Assembly: GCF_032854445.1 (NCBI RefSeq)
Contig: NC_088295.1
Span: 55,533,249 to 55,597,248 of the forward strand
DNA length: 64,000 nucleotides
Origin: Liolophura sinensis
Lineage: Eukaryota; Mollusca; Polyplacophora; Chitonida; Chitonidae
Direction: 5' to 3'
The notes under the pieces were generated by a model. It had not been told where the DNA came from and ran no database searches. It saw nothing but the letters and a program-made list of their open reading frames with translations. The position numbers and the translations under genes were made by a program. Of this stretch, positions 33,300 through 46,784 are shown in pieces; within the stretch, counting starts at the first letter, position 1, and the number at the start of each line of letters is the position of its first letter.

Positions 33300-36290
33300 T
33301 CAAGTTAGATTCAGTTTGATAAATACTATAGGGACGTTTCAATTTACAATACGTCATAATTGCAGTGAATTGCTTTACGCTGGTAATATGAGTTAGTTAC
33401 AAATTAGAAATATCTTATTTCACAAATATGTTTTTTTTTTATTTAGTAATAATATATAGTTGTCGTATTTGTTTTGTACATGTTTTTTTAAATCTCACTT
33501 AAACATTGACAATTTTGTCAAACTGATAGCCCATGAGTTTTAAACAAGGACTTTTATTCACTCATGTGCACTTTGACCCCTATTGTGCGCATGCGCTGTA
33601 TAAGTCCAGCTTCTACTCGGCCCTCGTGGCACTTTATAAAAATCGCTAGACAGACTTCAAACGTCAATGTTTCACGTGCTAATATATGCATGTATTCAGT
33701 AACATATGGTAAAGTATTCAGCGACTTCTCCTTATAACTGAATCACAAGCGAAACCATGCATCGTTTCCTACCTTTGAAAAGGCATATGTATTACATGTG
33801 AACAAAAGGTGACATTAAGCAATATTCATTCATTCTATGTGAATATATGACATGTCAGAACGTGCACGACCAAGTGATGTAAAATAGCAATCACCGAAGT
33901 GGTACTAGAACATGTAGCCGTTACATTCATTCATACTTGTATATATTATATTACTTTAGTTAAGTCTTAGCATGTCAGCAGGCAAACACATTTCCCCTTG
34001 AAATCAGTTCACCCAACTAAATGCATACTTCCCCGTCATATTTTATAATTCATGGTTCAGATATTTATACCCTGGCATTTATCATATATAAACGGATCAG
34101 ATATGCAATACAGTACAAATACAGTTAAATTAATCTGGAAACTGAAATATTGTTTTGTTGCCTCATTTTACTACAGAGCGGCGAATGTTGCATAGAAATG
34201 TACAAATAGGCCACGTATATATTACACGCTTGTTGACATGTTGTATCGCAACTTGTGTAGGCCTACCTTTTCTACTGGGGTCAGTATGTACTTCAATACC
34301 ACCTGGGTATTTATTTGTTCACGGTATAAGCACCTTGGATGAACGATCAGTAAACACAAATAACTTACCGTGTACTTGTCAAGTTGTCGATTCAGAGGCG
34401 TCTCTAGCAGTGGTTCGTGAATGTTGGAACACAATAAAGCACAGATAAAATCCACTTGAAATCAACATACACGTCTCGGATGTAAATTTTCCCGTGGTAC
34501 GTATTGCCTGTTGCCTGCTGCATATAGTCAAACGTAGATTCTCACGGGTAGTCCCTTGCCCACGGGATTATGCACACCCTACCAGACCTGTGAGCAGGAC
34601 TTGACTGTGCGTCTCCTTTAGTTCCCCACGCTTTACAAGTTACCTGTAGCTTAGAGAGGCAAGCTGTGACCGGATAATGCAGTGACCGCCCCTACACCTT
34701 GTAGTGTCACCGTCAACCATATACAGATTGACTATTATAAGCCTGAGCAGCTGTGCGTAGCCAATACGGACGTAACCCTGCGTGGATACCTGAATAAACA
34801 GATTGTGGCCTATTTACATAGTTTATTAACCAGTTTGACCATGCTGTAACAGGACTGGTTACAACACGCCAGGCACCAACCAACGCAGGAGCCTGCAGTC
34901 CCTGTAGATACAGCATCAGCTATATCATGTTCACGCAATATATCAGTGATTGACAGATGTTTAACTAGCTTTGACATGGCGTTGATCAAACTGCATGTGT
35001 ATGCTGCGTATCACGTGGCCAGACACCTCCAGACGTTGCATAAATAGAAGGGGACAAGAGTTATCTTCACCCAATTCACCACTGACTGACCGATGTTTTA
35101 CAAGTCATACACGTGGCGCTGAGCCGTTTTCGTATAATGTGGTCAGATACCAGCATTGCTCATTTCTACATATCCATTTCTATATATTTCTACATATCCA
35201 TTTCTATATACATATCTAATACATGCAGACTATATTCGCAAACGAGGCTCAACCAGTACACGTAGGATAAGTACATACCCCAGGTGTGTTACATGTAGTG
35301 GGTAGTGTACAGACATATTGACACAACACGCCCATTTCCATATCCTAATGGACCACTTCAGGTTTGCTTATTTGACGTAGGCACAGCACTGTAGCTCTCC
35401 TGTGAATAATATGCGGATGGACAGAAAGCTACAGAATGAGTGCCAGCCAAACTTTACGAGCGCTATTCTAGCCTTGACGTTGTTTTTAATATTTTGGATC
35501 AAACCATAACGACGACGTTTAATTACATAGCAAATATAGCCCTATAATGTAAATATATTTATATGCTGCTGCCTCACTGGAACGCCATGCAGAAGACATG
35601 GTATTTCTTTAGGGTTGCTTACTGGAACATCGCTTCTAACATCATTTGGGTAACATAATGGTGATGAATCCTTGCAGAAAATTTGTCGTAATGCATTGAT
35701 GTGATTACAATGTGCCACACTAGAACGCCCTGATAAAGGCACCAGCCATAAAATTTCCTAATGTATACTTAAAGGAAAACCCCAACGTCTTTATTTTCAA
35801 ACTAAATGTTTCCTAAAGACAATATTAATGCTATGTTAATCTGTAAATTACAATTAAAAATATTATGTTGACTAGTTCCATTTAAAAAAAACAACAACAA
35901 AAACATGCCTATCTTGTCGACCGCGGAGCCCTGTCAGTGTAACGTAAATACCCCCGGGATTGTGTATTGAAAAGTCCTGTAAAGCATAGTCAAATCCATG
36001 TATTAGACCTACCCACTGTGTGCTTATCCAGAAGCTATCCAGTGACTTAATCTATAATTACGCCTACATGTACACGTCTTAATTAGCACCCCTGAAAAGT
36101 AAAACAGTTTTACAACAAATATTTTGAAGGATACTGGAGTTGTATTAAATCCGGGAAAAAAACTTTTACAGCATATCGACTGGTGATACGATGGCCGACA
36201 ACGACTGGCAACACATAGACATGCCAATTTAAAATTTGTCTGCGTTCCCATTACAGGCTTCAAGGTACGGCATGTTGTGGTATCTCACGC
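33300..36290. other. intergenic, no gene seen
   Basis: A 26-bp direct duplication lies at about 35164-35212 ('ttctacatatccatttctat'). A weak S3-like stretch lies at about 35565-35650. Open frames here lack motif or splice support. Confidence 0.4.
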
Positions 36291-36539
36291 GCCGTTTAAA
36301 CTTCGAATTGGACAACTCAAATCAACGTCTACCATGTTTGGAATTTCTTTTTCTTCTTCGGTCAGGGTGATCGGCCGAGAAAATTTTATCCCACCCAACA
36401 TTCTGTTTACAGGACATGCAATTCTTAAAGAACATATGTTGAGTAGGTTAAATTTCGTGACCCATCACCTTGCCCGAAGTTGAAAAAAAAAACATGGTAG
36501 ACATTGATTTGAGTTGTTCGATTCGAAAGTTTAAACGGC
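36291..36539. repeat. 249-bp foldback with ~110-nt arms
   Basis: The outer 49 nt of each arm are nearly identical in reverse complement: 'GCCGTTTAAACTTCGAATTG' on the left against 'GCCGTTTAAACTTTCGAATC' on the right, with one indel and a few mismatches. Homology continues inward with more divergence ('TTCGGTCAGGGTGATCGG' against 'TTCGGGCAAGGTGATGGG') to a loop near 36406-36430. There is no coding content. Confidence 0.8.
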
Positions 36540-38697
36540 TGGATTACTGTTGAAAGATGGTTTACCAATGCTGACTTTGACATATCACATTTCGGCTGCT
36601 TTAGGGAATCGGTGGACAGTAAAAATAAGGTGGGGCTCGAGCATTTTTTTTTTGAGAAGCTGGGCGATACAGTAAGAGCAAAGAACACAAGAATACACCG
36701 CTTGGATCACCATTTTAGGCGATTTATAGGTGTTTATTTAGGCGTATATTCCTTTACATTGAAAACAAAATTCTACTGCTGATAATTTGGGAATTTGCGT
36801 CCTAAAACAAAGATTTTTAAAATTATTTCATGCCTTAATTTGTTTGAGATTTGTGTTGAACTCCGTTTGGGAAATGGCCCCGGGAGATATGGTATAGGGA
36901 ATGGGACTTATACCCAATGACTGCATGACCACAGTTGGGATGTATGGACGTAAACAGGTTTAATTCCTATTCTAACGTAGACCTAGGCCTATACTGAGCG
37001 AAACCATTGACGCGTGTCGCCGTCATGTCTGATTATGTATTGGCCGTGTTGAAATAAGTGTTAGACGCTGGTCAAAACACGTTGTACTGAAGAGAAAGCA
37101 GTGTATACACGGAATCACACAGTCGGATACACTTCACGCATTTGTATACAGGCCAGCAGTGAAAAGAACGGTCAAACCGGCAACGTCAGCGTAAAACCTA
37201 CCTCTAAATCTTCCATAAATTCAATCAGGAAAGAGTTACTTTAAATGGAATTTGAATGGCATCTGAAAAAAAAAAATCATAAAATTTTGAAGAACAAACT
37301 GTAATGTCCATGTATTATAGGGGCACACTTTTTTAAAAACGTCTTCAGATAACATTCTGCTTGTTTAGGTATATAAACATGCATGTGGCTGTGGTTGAAT
37401 TTGTTGAGGTTTTAACTCAACAACTATACGCCAAAATAGGCGTTGTTCTTTACTGTATAGACCTATAGAGACACTTCATCAACCGTATGCTTAACTGTAT
37501 TAATTTTCTTATTTGTGTCAATAATACATTAAGGGCCACTTTATGATTAAAATGCAGTTTACAATGCGTCTATGGAAAGTCGGTTCATGTTTATGCATGA
37601 TGCATGGTGCTTACTGAGATCATAAAACCTGAATATAGGCTTTATATATGTATACCTGTGTGGATAATGAATCTTTTCTCAGTACATGTTAATATACTTC
37701 CCATACAACGTGATAGATGAATACCCGAGCAGTCAAGTTTTGAGTGATATTTACGTCTCACGCCCTTGTTTACTGACACGGTGCCAGAGTTCGGCGAACG
37801 ATGTCAGCTATGAGCATGCGTATCGAACTTGAAGCTATTTGATCATTGGCGATAGGGAGCTTGAACCCAATTAAAGGGCTTAAGCTTTATTCGCCAACAC
37901 TTATACCATTTAATGGCATATATCATACAAATCGTGCATGGCATGTTTATCTTAATAAGCTTTTACGTTATAAATTGTATTCGTCTTCTATTTAACACCC
38001 AATATGCAGGCAGTAGTCCCTTACCAACTGAAGAAGAGAACAAGAGTTAACAGTAATATATGCATGTGTATTTTATGTCTCGTGGAATACTCCTGTGGAA
38101 CACTTATCGCTGAAATATTTATCGGAGAGAGCGGAGGCATAAAATTGACGCGATAGTCCGAATGCCAATGAATAATAAATATGGAATGTTGAGTTAGGGT
38201 GTGCGGTTTGGTGCAGGACCTCAGCGGTACACGGGTGAGTCAGTATGAAATCACTGGCTCGTAAGACACATTCTGGCCTTGGCCAGCACCTGTCATGAAC
38301 ACAAAGATATAATGGTACTGATTAACACAAAACTATACCTAACAAATATGACGCATACAATATTGCTGGAAAAGTTTTCCCGTGCACTCCTCAGTAATAA
38401 TTTACGCGGAATGTTATTATCTTAGTCCATTCTGAACAAAACCGGGCGATAATTGCGAGACCAGTTTCCAAATCAATGTTGAACATAAACCACCAAAGAA
38501 CTAAACAGGATATAAAGTAAGAATTTAACACGGAGTCATGCAAAGAAAGGCATTCAACAGTTTCGAGAATGACGGAAAGATACAAGGAATTTTCTTGGCG
38601 AATGAATTAAATGAGTATCCCTAGTTGTCGATAATTTCATCTGCGCTTTGATTGCAACTACTCACATAGCTATTCCACAGGTGGTCTTTTTCAGCAC
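36540..38697. other. intergenic, no gene seen
   Basis: No supported exon, RNA gene or clear repeat. Confidence 0.4.
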
Positions 38698-38775
38698 CGT
38701 AATGCTGGCCGCCGTCGTATACGTGAAATATTCTTCAATACGGCGTAAAACATCAATCAATCAATCAATCAATAA
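38698..38775 (+). repeat. SINE family S1, 3' end
   Basis: 'taatgctggccgccgtcgta', stem block CGCCGT(38710-38715)/ACGGCG(38740-38745), then a CAATCAATCAATCAAT tail. Confidence 0.65.
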
Positions 38776-39999
38776 TTAAAAAACAAGTATTTCTAACATT
38801 CGGAATGAAGACAAACCTCAGTGCCTAAGGCGGTCATTAAATCGGTTTGAACTGTAGCGTACATGAAAGATTTCTTTTCGAAGTGCACGAATATTTCACA
38901 GTGTCTTGTTGTTGTTGAGTGAAGCTCACGTACAATACACAAAGTTTTTCACATGACCACGTCACTATAAAAGATTTATAGAGCATATCGCTGATCCTTG
39001 TAACGGAATTCCTGTATAAATGAGACTAAAGCCGTATAGGCCTATGCACCATACACACACTCTGCTTGACAACGCGATCAACAAATACTAATACAACGAC
39101 AGAGCTATGAGATTGCGGATACCCCGAGCTGCATAACCTGTCTTCTTTCTATTTCAATTCATCCCATAATCGGAAAACATGCAAAATGTTACTTCAGGCG
39201 GGTCGGAAGCAAATTGAAAGTGGTACTGCCATCGGTAGACTATCCCACCATAAAAGACGAGTGTCCAGGGGTCGCCTACAGCCTCGGAAGCTTTGGGATG
39301 GTAGTCGACTGGAGATGAAATCATTTTACGGAATTCTTATTCTCCACATGGATCCATTGTAGTTTTATGTGCTTAACAGGCTACAGTTCACATGTGCCTA
39401 AATGGTAATAATATAATTAAAGGCGTACAACACACAGAGTAAAAGCGGAGCAGCGACGACAGTGTGATAGCTGGCAAATGGTCACAAGTAACGGGTGAAA
39501 AACGGACTCTTGTCAGTTTACCTCAGTTAGAGTTTTACTCTAACTGTTCATGTAAATGCATAAATAGTAGCAATATATACCCCGCCCCCTGCACCATGGG
39601 CTTAAACGGTGGAAAAAATACGGTTATATTAATTGCAATTTATAAGGCGTCACTGGTGTAAAATTCCTCAAAATGCCGTGTTGTCATCAAATTTAACATA
39701 TAATCACATTAAAACAATGCAAAAGGGACCAGACGGTGCAATGCAAAGGGATAAGACACATGGAGAAGAGAATTTGTTCGCACTTTGCACTACACAATAA
39801 CCCACATCATGCATGTTCTGACAACACAGGTCAAACGCACATAGTCCGCATTTACTCTGTACCATGGAGATATAAATATTTACAACCGTAACTGTGTTAT
39901 CTTTGGGATCGAAAGGGTTGGGTGATTGATACATAGCTGAAGGATTAATCCTACATAGAGCTATGCTGTAGTAGTAGCTAAAGAATTGCTCCTTAGTGG

Positions 40000-40115
40000 T
40001 GTTTGGTGATTCACGCCGTAGACCAACTCAAGAGTATTTCATTTACACAATGACAGCCAGCATTATACGGTAGGAGCAGAGTCTGATGGAAACCCACAAC
40101 CACATGATGGTTTTT
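40000..40115 (-). repeat. SINE family S1, diverged copy
   Basis: 'ttggtgattcacgccgtaga', 'gacagccagcattatacggt' and 'gatggaaacccacaaccaca' in S1 order on the minus orientation. Confidence 0.5.
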
Positions 40116-40255
40116 GCCACACCACGTATGTATTGGCTGGATAAAGAATAAATAAAAGTCAATCAATAGACAGATGATGTCCGAATACCGCTTGACAGAA
40201 GTTAAATATTTCAAGAAGATAGCTAGCCGAAAATTGGGATGCTTGCTTAGCAGTG

Positions 40256-40545
40256 GATAAATAATGTCTAAAGCTTAAAATTAAATAATGGCTGAGCAGT
40301 GGCTAAATGATAGCAAATAATGTCTAGATATATGTAGTGGTTAGATGATTAAATGGTGGCTAAATAATGCGAAAAAATTAAAAAATTAAATAATGACTGA
40401 GCAGTGGCTAAATGATAGCAAGATAATGTCTAGATATATGTAGTGGTTAGATGGTTAAATGGTGGCTAAATAATGCTTACATAAAGGCTGAATGGTGGCT
40501 GAATAATGTGTGAATAATGCTTAGATAATGGTAAAGCAATGGCTA
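40256..40545. repeat. ~120-bp tandem duplication built from 'taaataatg' words
   Basis: Two long copies (about 40282-40380 and 40388-40500) share 'ctgagcagtggctaaatgat' and 'tctagatatatgtagtggtt'. The whole block is made of short degenerate 'tggctaaataatg' units. Confidence 0.8.
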
Positions 40546-40559
40546 ATCCTACAACGGGT

Positions 40560-41372
40560 GGGATGTAATGTTCTGGTGAGAGATGTCCTAATGAGAAATA
40601 CACTGGTTGGGGTATAATGCTCTGGTGAGAAATGTCCTAATGGAAAATACTCCTGTTGGGGTATAATGTTAAGGTGGGAGATGTCCTAATGTGAAATACA
40701 CCAGTTGGGTTATAATGTTCTGGTGAGAAATGTCCTAATGAGAAATACACTGGTTGGGGTATAATGTTCTGGTGAGAAATGTCCTAATAAGAAATACACT
40801 GGTCGGGGTATAATGTTTTGGTGAGAAATGTCCTGATGAGAAATACACTGTTTGGGGGTGATGGTCTGGTGAGAAATGTCCTAATGGGAAATACTCCGGT
40901 TGGGGTATAATGTTCTAGTGAGAAATGTCCTAATGGAAAATGCTCCTGTTGGGGTATAATGTTCTGGTGGGAGATATCCTGATGTGAAATACACCAGTTG
41001 GGTTATAATGTTCTGGTGAGAAATGTCCTGATGTGAAATACACCGGTTGGGTTATAATGCTCTGGTGAGAAATATCCTAATAAGAAATGTTTTGGTGAGA
41101 AATGGCATTATGAGAAATGTACCGGTTGGGTGTAAAGATCTGGTGAGAAATGTCATAATGGGAAATGTACAGTTTGGGGGTACTGATCTGGTGAGAAATG
41201 TCCTAATGGGAAATGTACCGGTTGTGGGTAGTGATCTGACGAGAAGTGTCCTAATGGGAAATGTACCGGTTAGGAATAATGATCTGATGAGAAATGTCCT
41301 ACTGGGAAATGTCCTGGTTGGAGGAAATGTCTTGATAAGAAATATTTTCATATAAGAAATGCGCCGTTGAGT
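40560..41372. repeat. 49-bp minisatellite, about 16 copies
   Basis: Unit 'gttctggtgagaaatgtcct' plus 'aatgagaaatacactggttggggtataat'-type sequence. Early units are about 49 nt and later ones (after 41080) 46-50 nt with more variation. Because 49 is not a multiple of three, the long frames at 41047-41355 and on the opposite strand are not evidence of a gene. Confidence 0.9.
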
Positions 41373-41599
41373 TTTAAGGGGTTTAATCGAGCGGTTTAAA
41401 CGTTTTATATTCAAAGTAAACAGCTTGGCCTATTTACCTCTAAAAGAGCCGGATCTTAATCCAGCCTGCGGACTCAACATATCCATGGTTTATTTGCTAA
41501 CCTTTGACCACAAATAAATCCATTAAGTTGCGGTCAGGGGTTTCAGTCGGGTCCGCGATTGGACATTGACCTTGTGGTATCTCTTATAGAGGACTTTCT

Positions 41600-41675
41600 C
41601 AGGGCATTGTTAATTAATTAACTAATTAATTAATTAATTTATTTATTTATTATTTATTAATTAATTAACTTGATT
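41600..41675. repeat. TTAA/TTTA low-complexity tract
   Basis: Runs of 'attaattaattaa' and 'atttatttatttatta', largely self-complementary. Confidence 0.85.
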
Positions 41676-42514
41676 TTTGTTCTACCAAATACTTTAGCGA
41701 GGGAAACAAGAGTGTATGGGGTAAACCACTGAAATTTGGCGACCTGCTGACGAACTTTTTTACATTACAGATTTTCACGCCGGCGAACCTAAAACGCCCA
41801 GTGGCGCTGTCGACTGCTTGTTGTCACTAATGCCCTGAGAACAGTCAGTGGAGAGCTTGTATGGAGAAATTCATTGTCCAAGACCGCTGTCGTGACTGTG
41901 AAAACAACTGAGCCTTATATATCACAAGATTTTCTGTTATGCTGAGGAGAATAATGTGCCTACAAAGGGCCGTATGCCGGTGTCGGGTGTCTCCACGAAG
42001 ACCGAGGTTCGCAGATGTGAAACATTATCTGTTCCCAAGATACTGATTTGCACGCTCAGATGTCCGGCCTCTCGCGTTGATTATCTAATATGTGTTGATG
42101 TATGATGGTTGTGACCTGTGTAATGTTAGAAGACCTGTACAATAGCGTCTTCACAACGGGCCCTTTTCTTAGGCATTTACCAGGGTATTTTATAACGAAC
42201 TTAAAGTTCATACTAAAAATCCGTTCTCGACGTTAAAACTGGAATCACAGCAATCCAAAAACGTAACATACAAGAAAGCAATACATGTAGAGAAGACCAT
42301 AGATTTATAATTAATGTATAGGCTAATTTACTGTTCACAGGCAGCTATATAACGATAAATACTGTTATTTGCCATTCACCTATTACATATACGACAATGC
42401 GCTTATTTTTAGTCCATCATTCAGCGTATTTCCGCTTTATAAGGACCAAACTGAAAATCAACTTTCGATAGACGTAAAGGAAGTTTTATAAAAATAATAC
42501 AAACCCGATATAAA

Positions 42515-42760
42515 TTTATTTATTTATTTGATTGGTGTTTCACGCCGTACTCAAGAATATTTCTCTCCAAAATATTTCTTTCATGTTGATAATAGGTGAA
42601 TGAACTGACGGAATTATTTATTTATTTATTTATTTGATTGATGTTTTACGCCGTATTCAAGAATATTTCACTTAAAGATCGGGGAGATCGGCAGATAACC
42701 CACGGCCATCCGCTGGTTTTTGGCAGACCTTCCCACATACCTGATCAAATTACATAGCAT
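42515..42760 (-). repeat. two SINE family S1 fragments in tandem
   Basis: 42515-42568 and 42610-42750 both begin with an ATTTATTTATTTGATTG tail and 'acgccgtaYtcaagaatatt'. The second extends to 'cccacggccatccgctggtt' and 'gaccttcccacatacc'. Confidence 0.65.
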
Positions 42761-43775
42761 GTAAGCAGACCAAGTGTTGAGCAGATTGTTTATCTGAAAA
42801 AGCTAGACAGGAAAACGGTTATGAAATTGTCAGTAAAACTGTTGTGAAATACGGTCTCCACTTCCGGTCTGACCCACAGCAGGTAATAACAAATTACCCA
42901 GCCCAACTTCCGACAAATTGCGTGCACTGTAATAATTTGCAGTGATTATATGCGACTGAGTTATTTATTTATTCGACTCTTGTTTTAGTGTTTAGTAGAC
43001 GTGCTCTGGAACCTTTCTCTTATATACATGAAGATTACTAAACGGCGGTTTGTGTTCTGGGTTGATGAAACGCAAAAGAGCGGAAACAGTTCTGTCTTTC
43101 TAAAGCTCGGCGTGCACGAGAGCATAAGACTGGACCTGGCTCAACAACCCAGTACCCTAACTTCCATTTTTCGCTAATGTAATTCTGTGTATTTTAGGCT
43201 ATAAAGTCTTTTTTGCTCCCAGGTGTCCATTTTGGGTGTACATGTGGACGCCTGGCATTAAATTACAGGAACTTGTCTAAACTTTGAGATGGTATGAACT
43301 TTATTGATGAAAGTTTGAAATTGTTGGCGAGAGGAAAGTGGCGTCAGATAGTGAAGGGACTGCGAGTGGTGTCCCCTTGACCTTGCCAGATGTTGACGGT
43401 CAGTCTGTATCAAGATTTTATGGCTGCTTTTTTTTTGGAGGCTTGGCAGTGTAAGCGTTAACATTGTCGCTTATGGAAAATTAAATAGGGTTATGTGGCC
43501 TGATGGTCATACGATTGGATAGAACCGGTACATATGTAACGATTGGAGTTGTTGTTTGGCGTTGTTTCACACACGAGCGCTTGAGACCCAACGCAACGGG
43601 TTGAGTTTGATATTAAGCACTCGTGTGAGACGAGCCTTTTTTCACGGATGTGAAATATGAGAAATTAGTAATATGATCGTAGCGGTGCTGGAATGTTTAT
43701 GAAACTATACACGGTACTATTGATATGATAATAATTAATAATAAGTAATAATTTGATTACTTTTTGATCATTGTT

Positions 43776-43992
43776 ACCAGGAGCCTCTCATCAATGCGGT
43801 CATTGTGAGTTCAAGTCCAGCTTATGCTGGCTTCCTCTCCGGCCGTACGTGGGAAGGTCTTCCAGCAACCTCCGGATGGTCGTGGGTTTCACCGGCTTTG
43901 CCTGGTTTCCTCCCACCACATTGCTGGCTGCCTTCGCATAAGTGAAATGTTCTTGAGTGCGGCGTAAAAACAAGCAATCAGATAAATAAATA
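43776..43992 (+). repeat. SINE family S1, complete copy with target-site duplication
   Basis: Flanked by TTTGATCATTGTT at 43763-43775 and 43993-44005. The head is tRNA-like ('gagcctctcatcaatgcggt', B-box 'gagttcaagtcc'). The body holds 'gtgggaaggtcttccagcaa' and 'ggtttcctcccaccacattg', and the tail 'caatcagataaataaa'. The right flank continues as the beginning of another, reverse S1 copy ('taacgccatgctcaagattt'), so this copy probably landed in an older one. Confidence 0.8.
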
Positions 43993-44049
43993 TTTGATCA
44001 TTGTTTAACGCCATGCTCAAGATTTCTCACTTGAAGATGGAGAAAATAT

Positions 44050-46780
44050 AAAAATAAAAATGCATGAAGTTCAGATGAATGAGTGCGAATGTGGTGTTCA
44101 ATATTTTTTTAAAGAGAAAAAGAAACTTTAAAATACTTTTACCATGCTGGGTATTTGGGACCACTTTCTGGTACAAGTCTTTGTGTAATAATGTTGTAAA
44201 TAAGGATGTAACACAAGTTTAAGAAATATATTTGCACTAGAATTTGGTCTTTTCAGCTAACAAATGTGTTCAACCTTGTTTTCAATCATAATTATATTTT
44301 TAATATATTCATAAATATAATCATAATTCAGATTAAATGCATAGGTTTGAATATAAAGAACAAATTTACATTCAAATAAATTCATTAGACATGCATCACA
44401 TCCTTATTCACAACAATAAATGCCAAAAGGTGGTCCAAAATACCCACCGTACCCTTTTCTCCTGCAAAAAAAAAAAGAAAAAATATGAAAGACCATATTT
44501 GCAGAAAAGTTTTGATGATCTTTCATCTGATTTTGACATCATTTTTATGTTTTCTTCTCCTTTAAAGAATGACAGCCATTAACATGGATGGAGGAATCCG
44601 CGGGTACCCTTGTGTTGTCACTGATGAACACTCCCACATGTAAGGTATAGATTTATGCGCACCATAATGGTGGGCGACAAGTGGCCCTTAGCAAACGGTA
44701 GACTCTGTAGACGGGCACATGTGCGTCGTCAACAGTTTATTATCACGAGGGCTTCAGTACAGCAGTGAGAGTGAAGCAATGTACACTTTCACTGTCCAAG
44801 GATGGATTTGCACTACATGTGCGGCCTACCTGTTAGGCTCAAGATGTAACGCGTAACATCAATCTAGAATTTGCGGAACTTCTAATGAAATGTCCCTGAT
44901 TAAAGCTTCCCTAATTAATTCCTTGGGGAATACTACATTTAAAACTAGTAAAATATGTAATCTCTTGTATAGAATATTATTGCTCAATTCGTTCTTGTTC
45001 AGCAATCGGATCACCATAACCATCACGACACAGACATGGGCTTAGACTGGTAAGTAACACGAATCGCGAACACTTCCTTCCGCTGTTCTGGCCGTGAATT
45101 GGGAAACTGTTCAGTTTCGTCCTCACATGTTGTGGACACTTTATATTTCACAAGGTAATAGGTAAATGTCCCCTCAGTGTGCAATATAATCCATTGCTAC
45201 TTTACCGCGCACGGTCTGCTGGTTTGGTCTCTCGGCACTGTTTATTCCAATGCTATGCAGATCGCAATGCCCATGTGCCATGGCATCAAAACTACCCAGA
45301 TGGAAGAGAGATAACCTAATGTGCCACGTTCAAGACTTCAAGGGGCTGGAGTAGTCTCCCATCCTGTAGTTCCTGTAGGTCTTGTAACATTCAAATTACC
45401 CCCCAAAAATGTTTTTTTTCTTCATGCCACTATCTTTAAATCAGCACCAATATACATCAAAATATAGTTGATAACATCAACAGGCTCGTCAGATCTCAAT
45501 AACGTTATGAAATAATTTATTTACCATCGTTTTCCCAGTCTACTGATATCCACCAGTTGTGACAGGACCACCGCCTTCTCTTGTGAATGTGGGCCTTGTA
45601 GCCTATAGTATATTTCTTCTAGCGAGTTGCCTATGTGCAGCTGTCTGTAAAATCAGTCATACTCGCTACCAAAATTGCCTTTCTTGGCTGACACGTAACA
45701 ACAAAAGCTCTACACAATGGTATGTTATACGTCTATATTATTGCACGGAAAATGCAGTTATAATACTTTTTCTGATTCATCATGTTAAACTCCGTAAGCC
45801 TGGTTTCAACACGAAGAATTCATTGCCTCGGGTAATGTTATAATTATTAAAAAAAAAAGAAACAGTGACATACTGGACAGTGTGAATGAAGAGTAATTTC
45901 ATTTATAGCCGCTGCACCAACATGCGGTTGGAACAAACTCCATGCAGTAACAACCTTTACTACTGTCTCAGCGATGGGACTACAATGTTCTGTTTTTATA
46001 ACAGAATTTCCTAGCATGCAACTCTAAAACCATATTGCTGTGAGATCATATACTACAAGAGATAAAATAAAATTATTTAAGTTTAAGTCAATAGCTGTTT
46101 TGGTAACCGGTGTCGCCGGTTAAAACATATTGAACTCCGCCCAATATCCAGCATGCCACTGGTTTTTGAATAATTAGACGTCACCAAAAAGACGTCACCA
46201 AAGGCAATGACATCTTTGTGAGGAAACAAGGCGGATGGAGTTTAACAGTATAAATTAGAAAAGTATTCTAACTTTATTTTTTAGCAAAAATATGGACTTC
46301 AAACATACCAATGTGTAGAGCTTGTACTGTTACGTGTCATTGACTGAAGGCAATTTTGGTTGCGAACATTACGATTTTAGGGACAGCTGAATATAGGCGA
46401 CTGGTTAAAAGAAATAGACTACATGTGGTCTTCTGGCACTATAACCTACTAGACAACGTCTTTTATGAAAAAAGGTACGAGAAATATGACTTCCGAAGTT
46501 TTATGAAAATGGCCACAACCTATATGTGGTCTTATATGAAGTTCGTGGGTGAATATGTGGTAAAGCTCGTCACGCAGTGCTAACCAATAAGTGGAATATT
46601 CTGGTACATGGAGTCAAATAAATAGGCAAATCTACTCAATAATCTACGTAATAATGTATGTAAGGCCATGTACATGTAACTGTATTGCCCTGTGTTTGGC
46701 ATCCTAACTCATAGACGAGGCCTCCCTACTATTGGCTGACCGACAAGAATACATTTTCCCACTAGAGTCGATCATCTCCT
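44050..46780. other. intergenic, no firm gene
   Basis: A speculative two-exon short frame is discussed under findings (46233-46583). Otherwise nothing was supported. Confidence 0.35.
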
Positions 46781-46784
46781 AAAC

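Noticed and set aside
41047-41355. 102-codon ORF of Asn/Val/Leu repeats, and the 120-codon ORF opposite
   Set aside because: Both lie wholly in the 49-bp minisatellite, and unit length is not a multiple of three; open frames on both strands come from the repeat composition.
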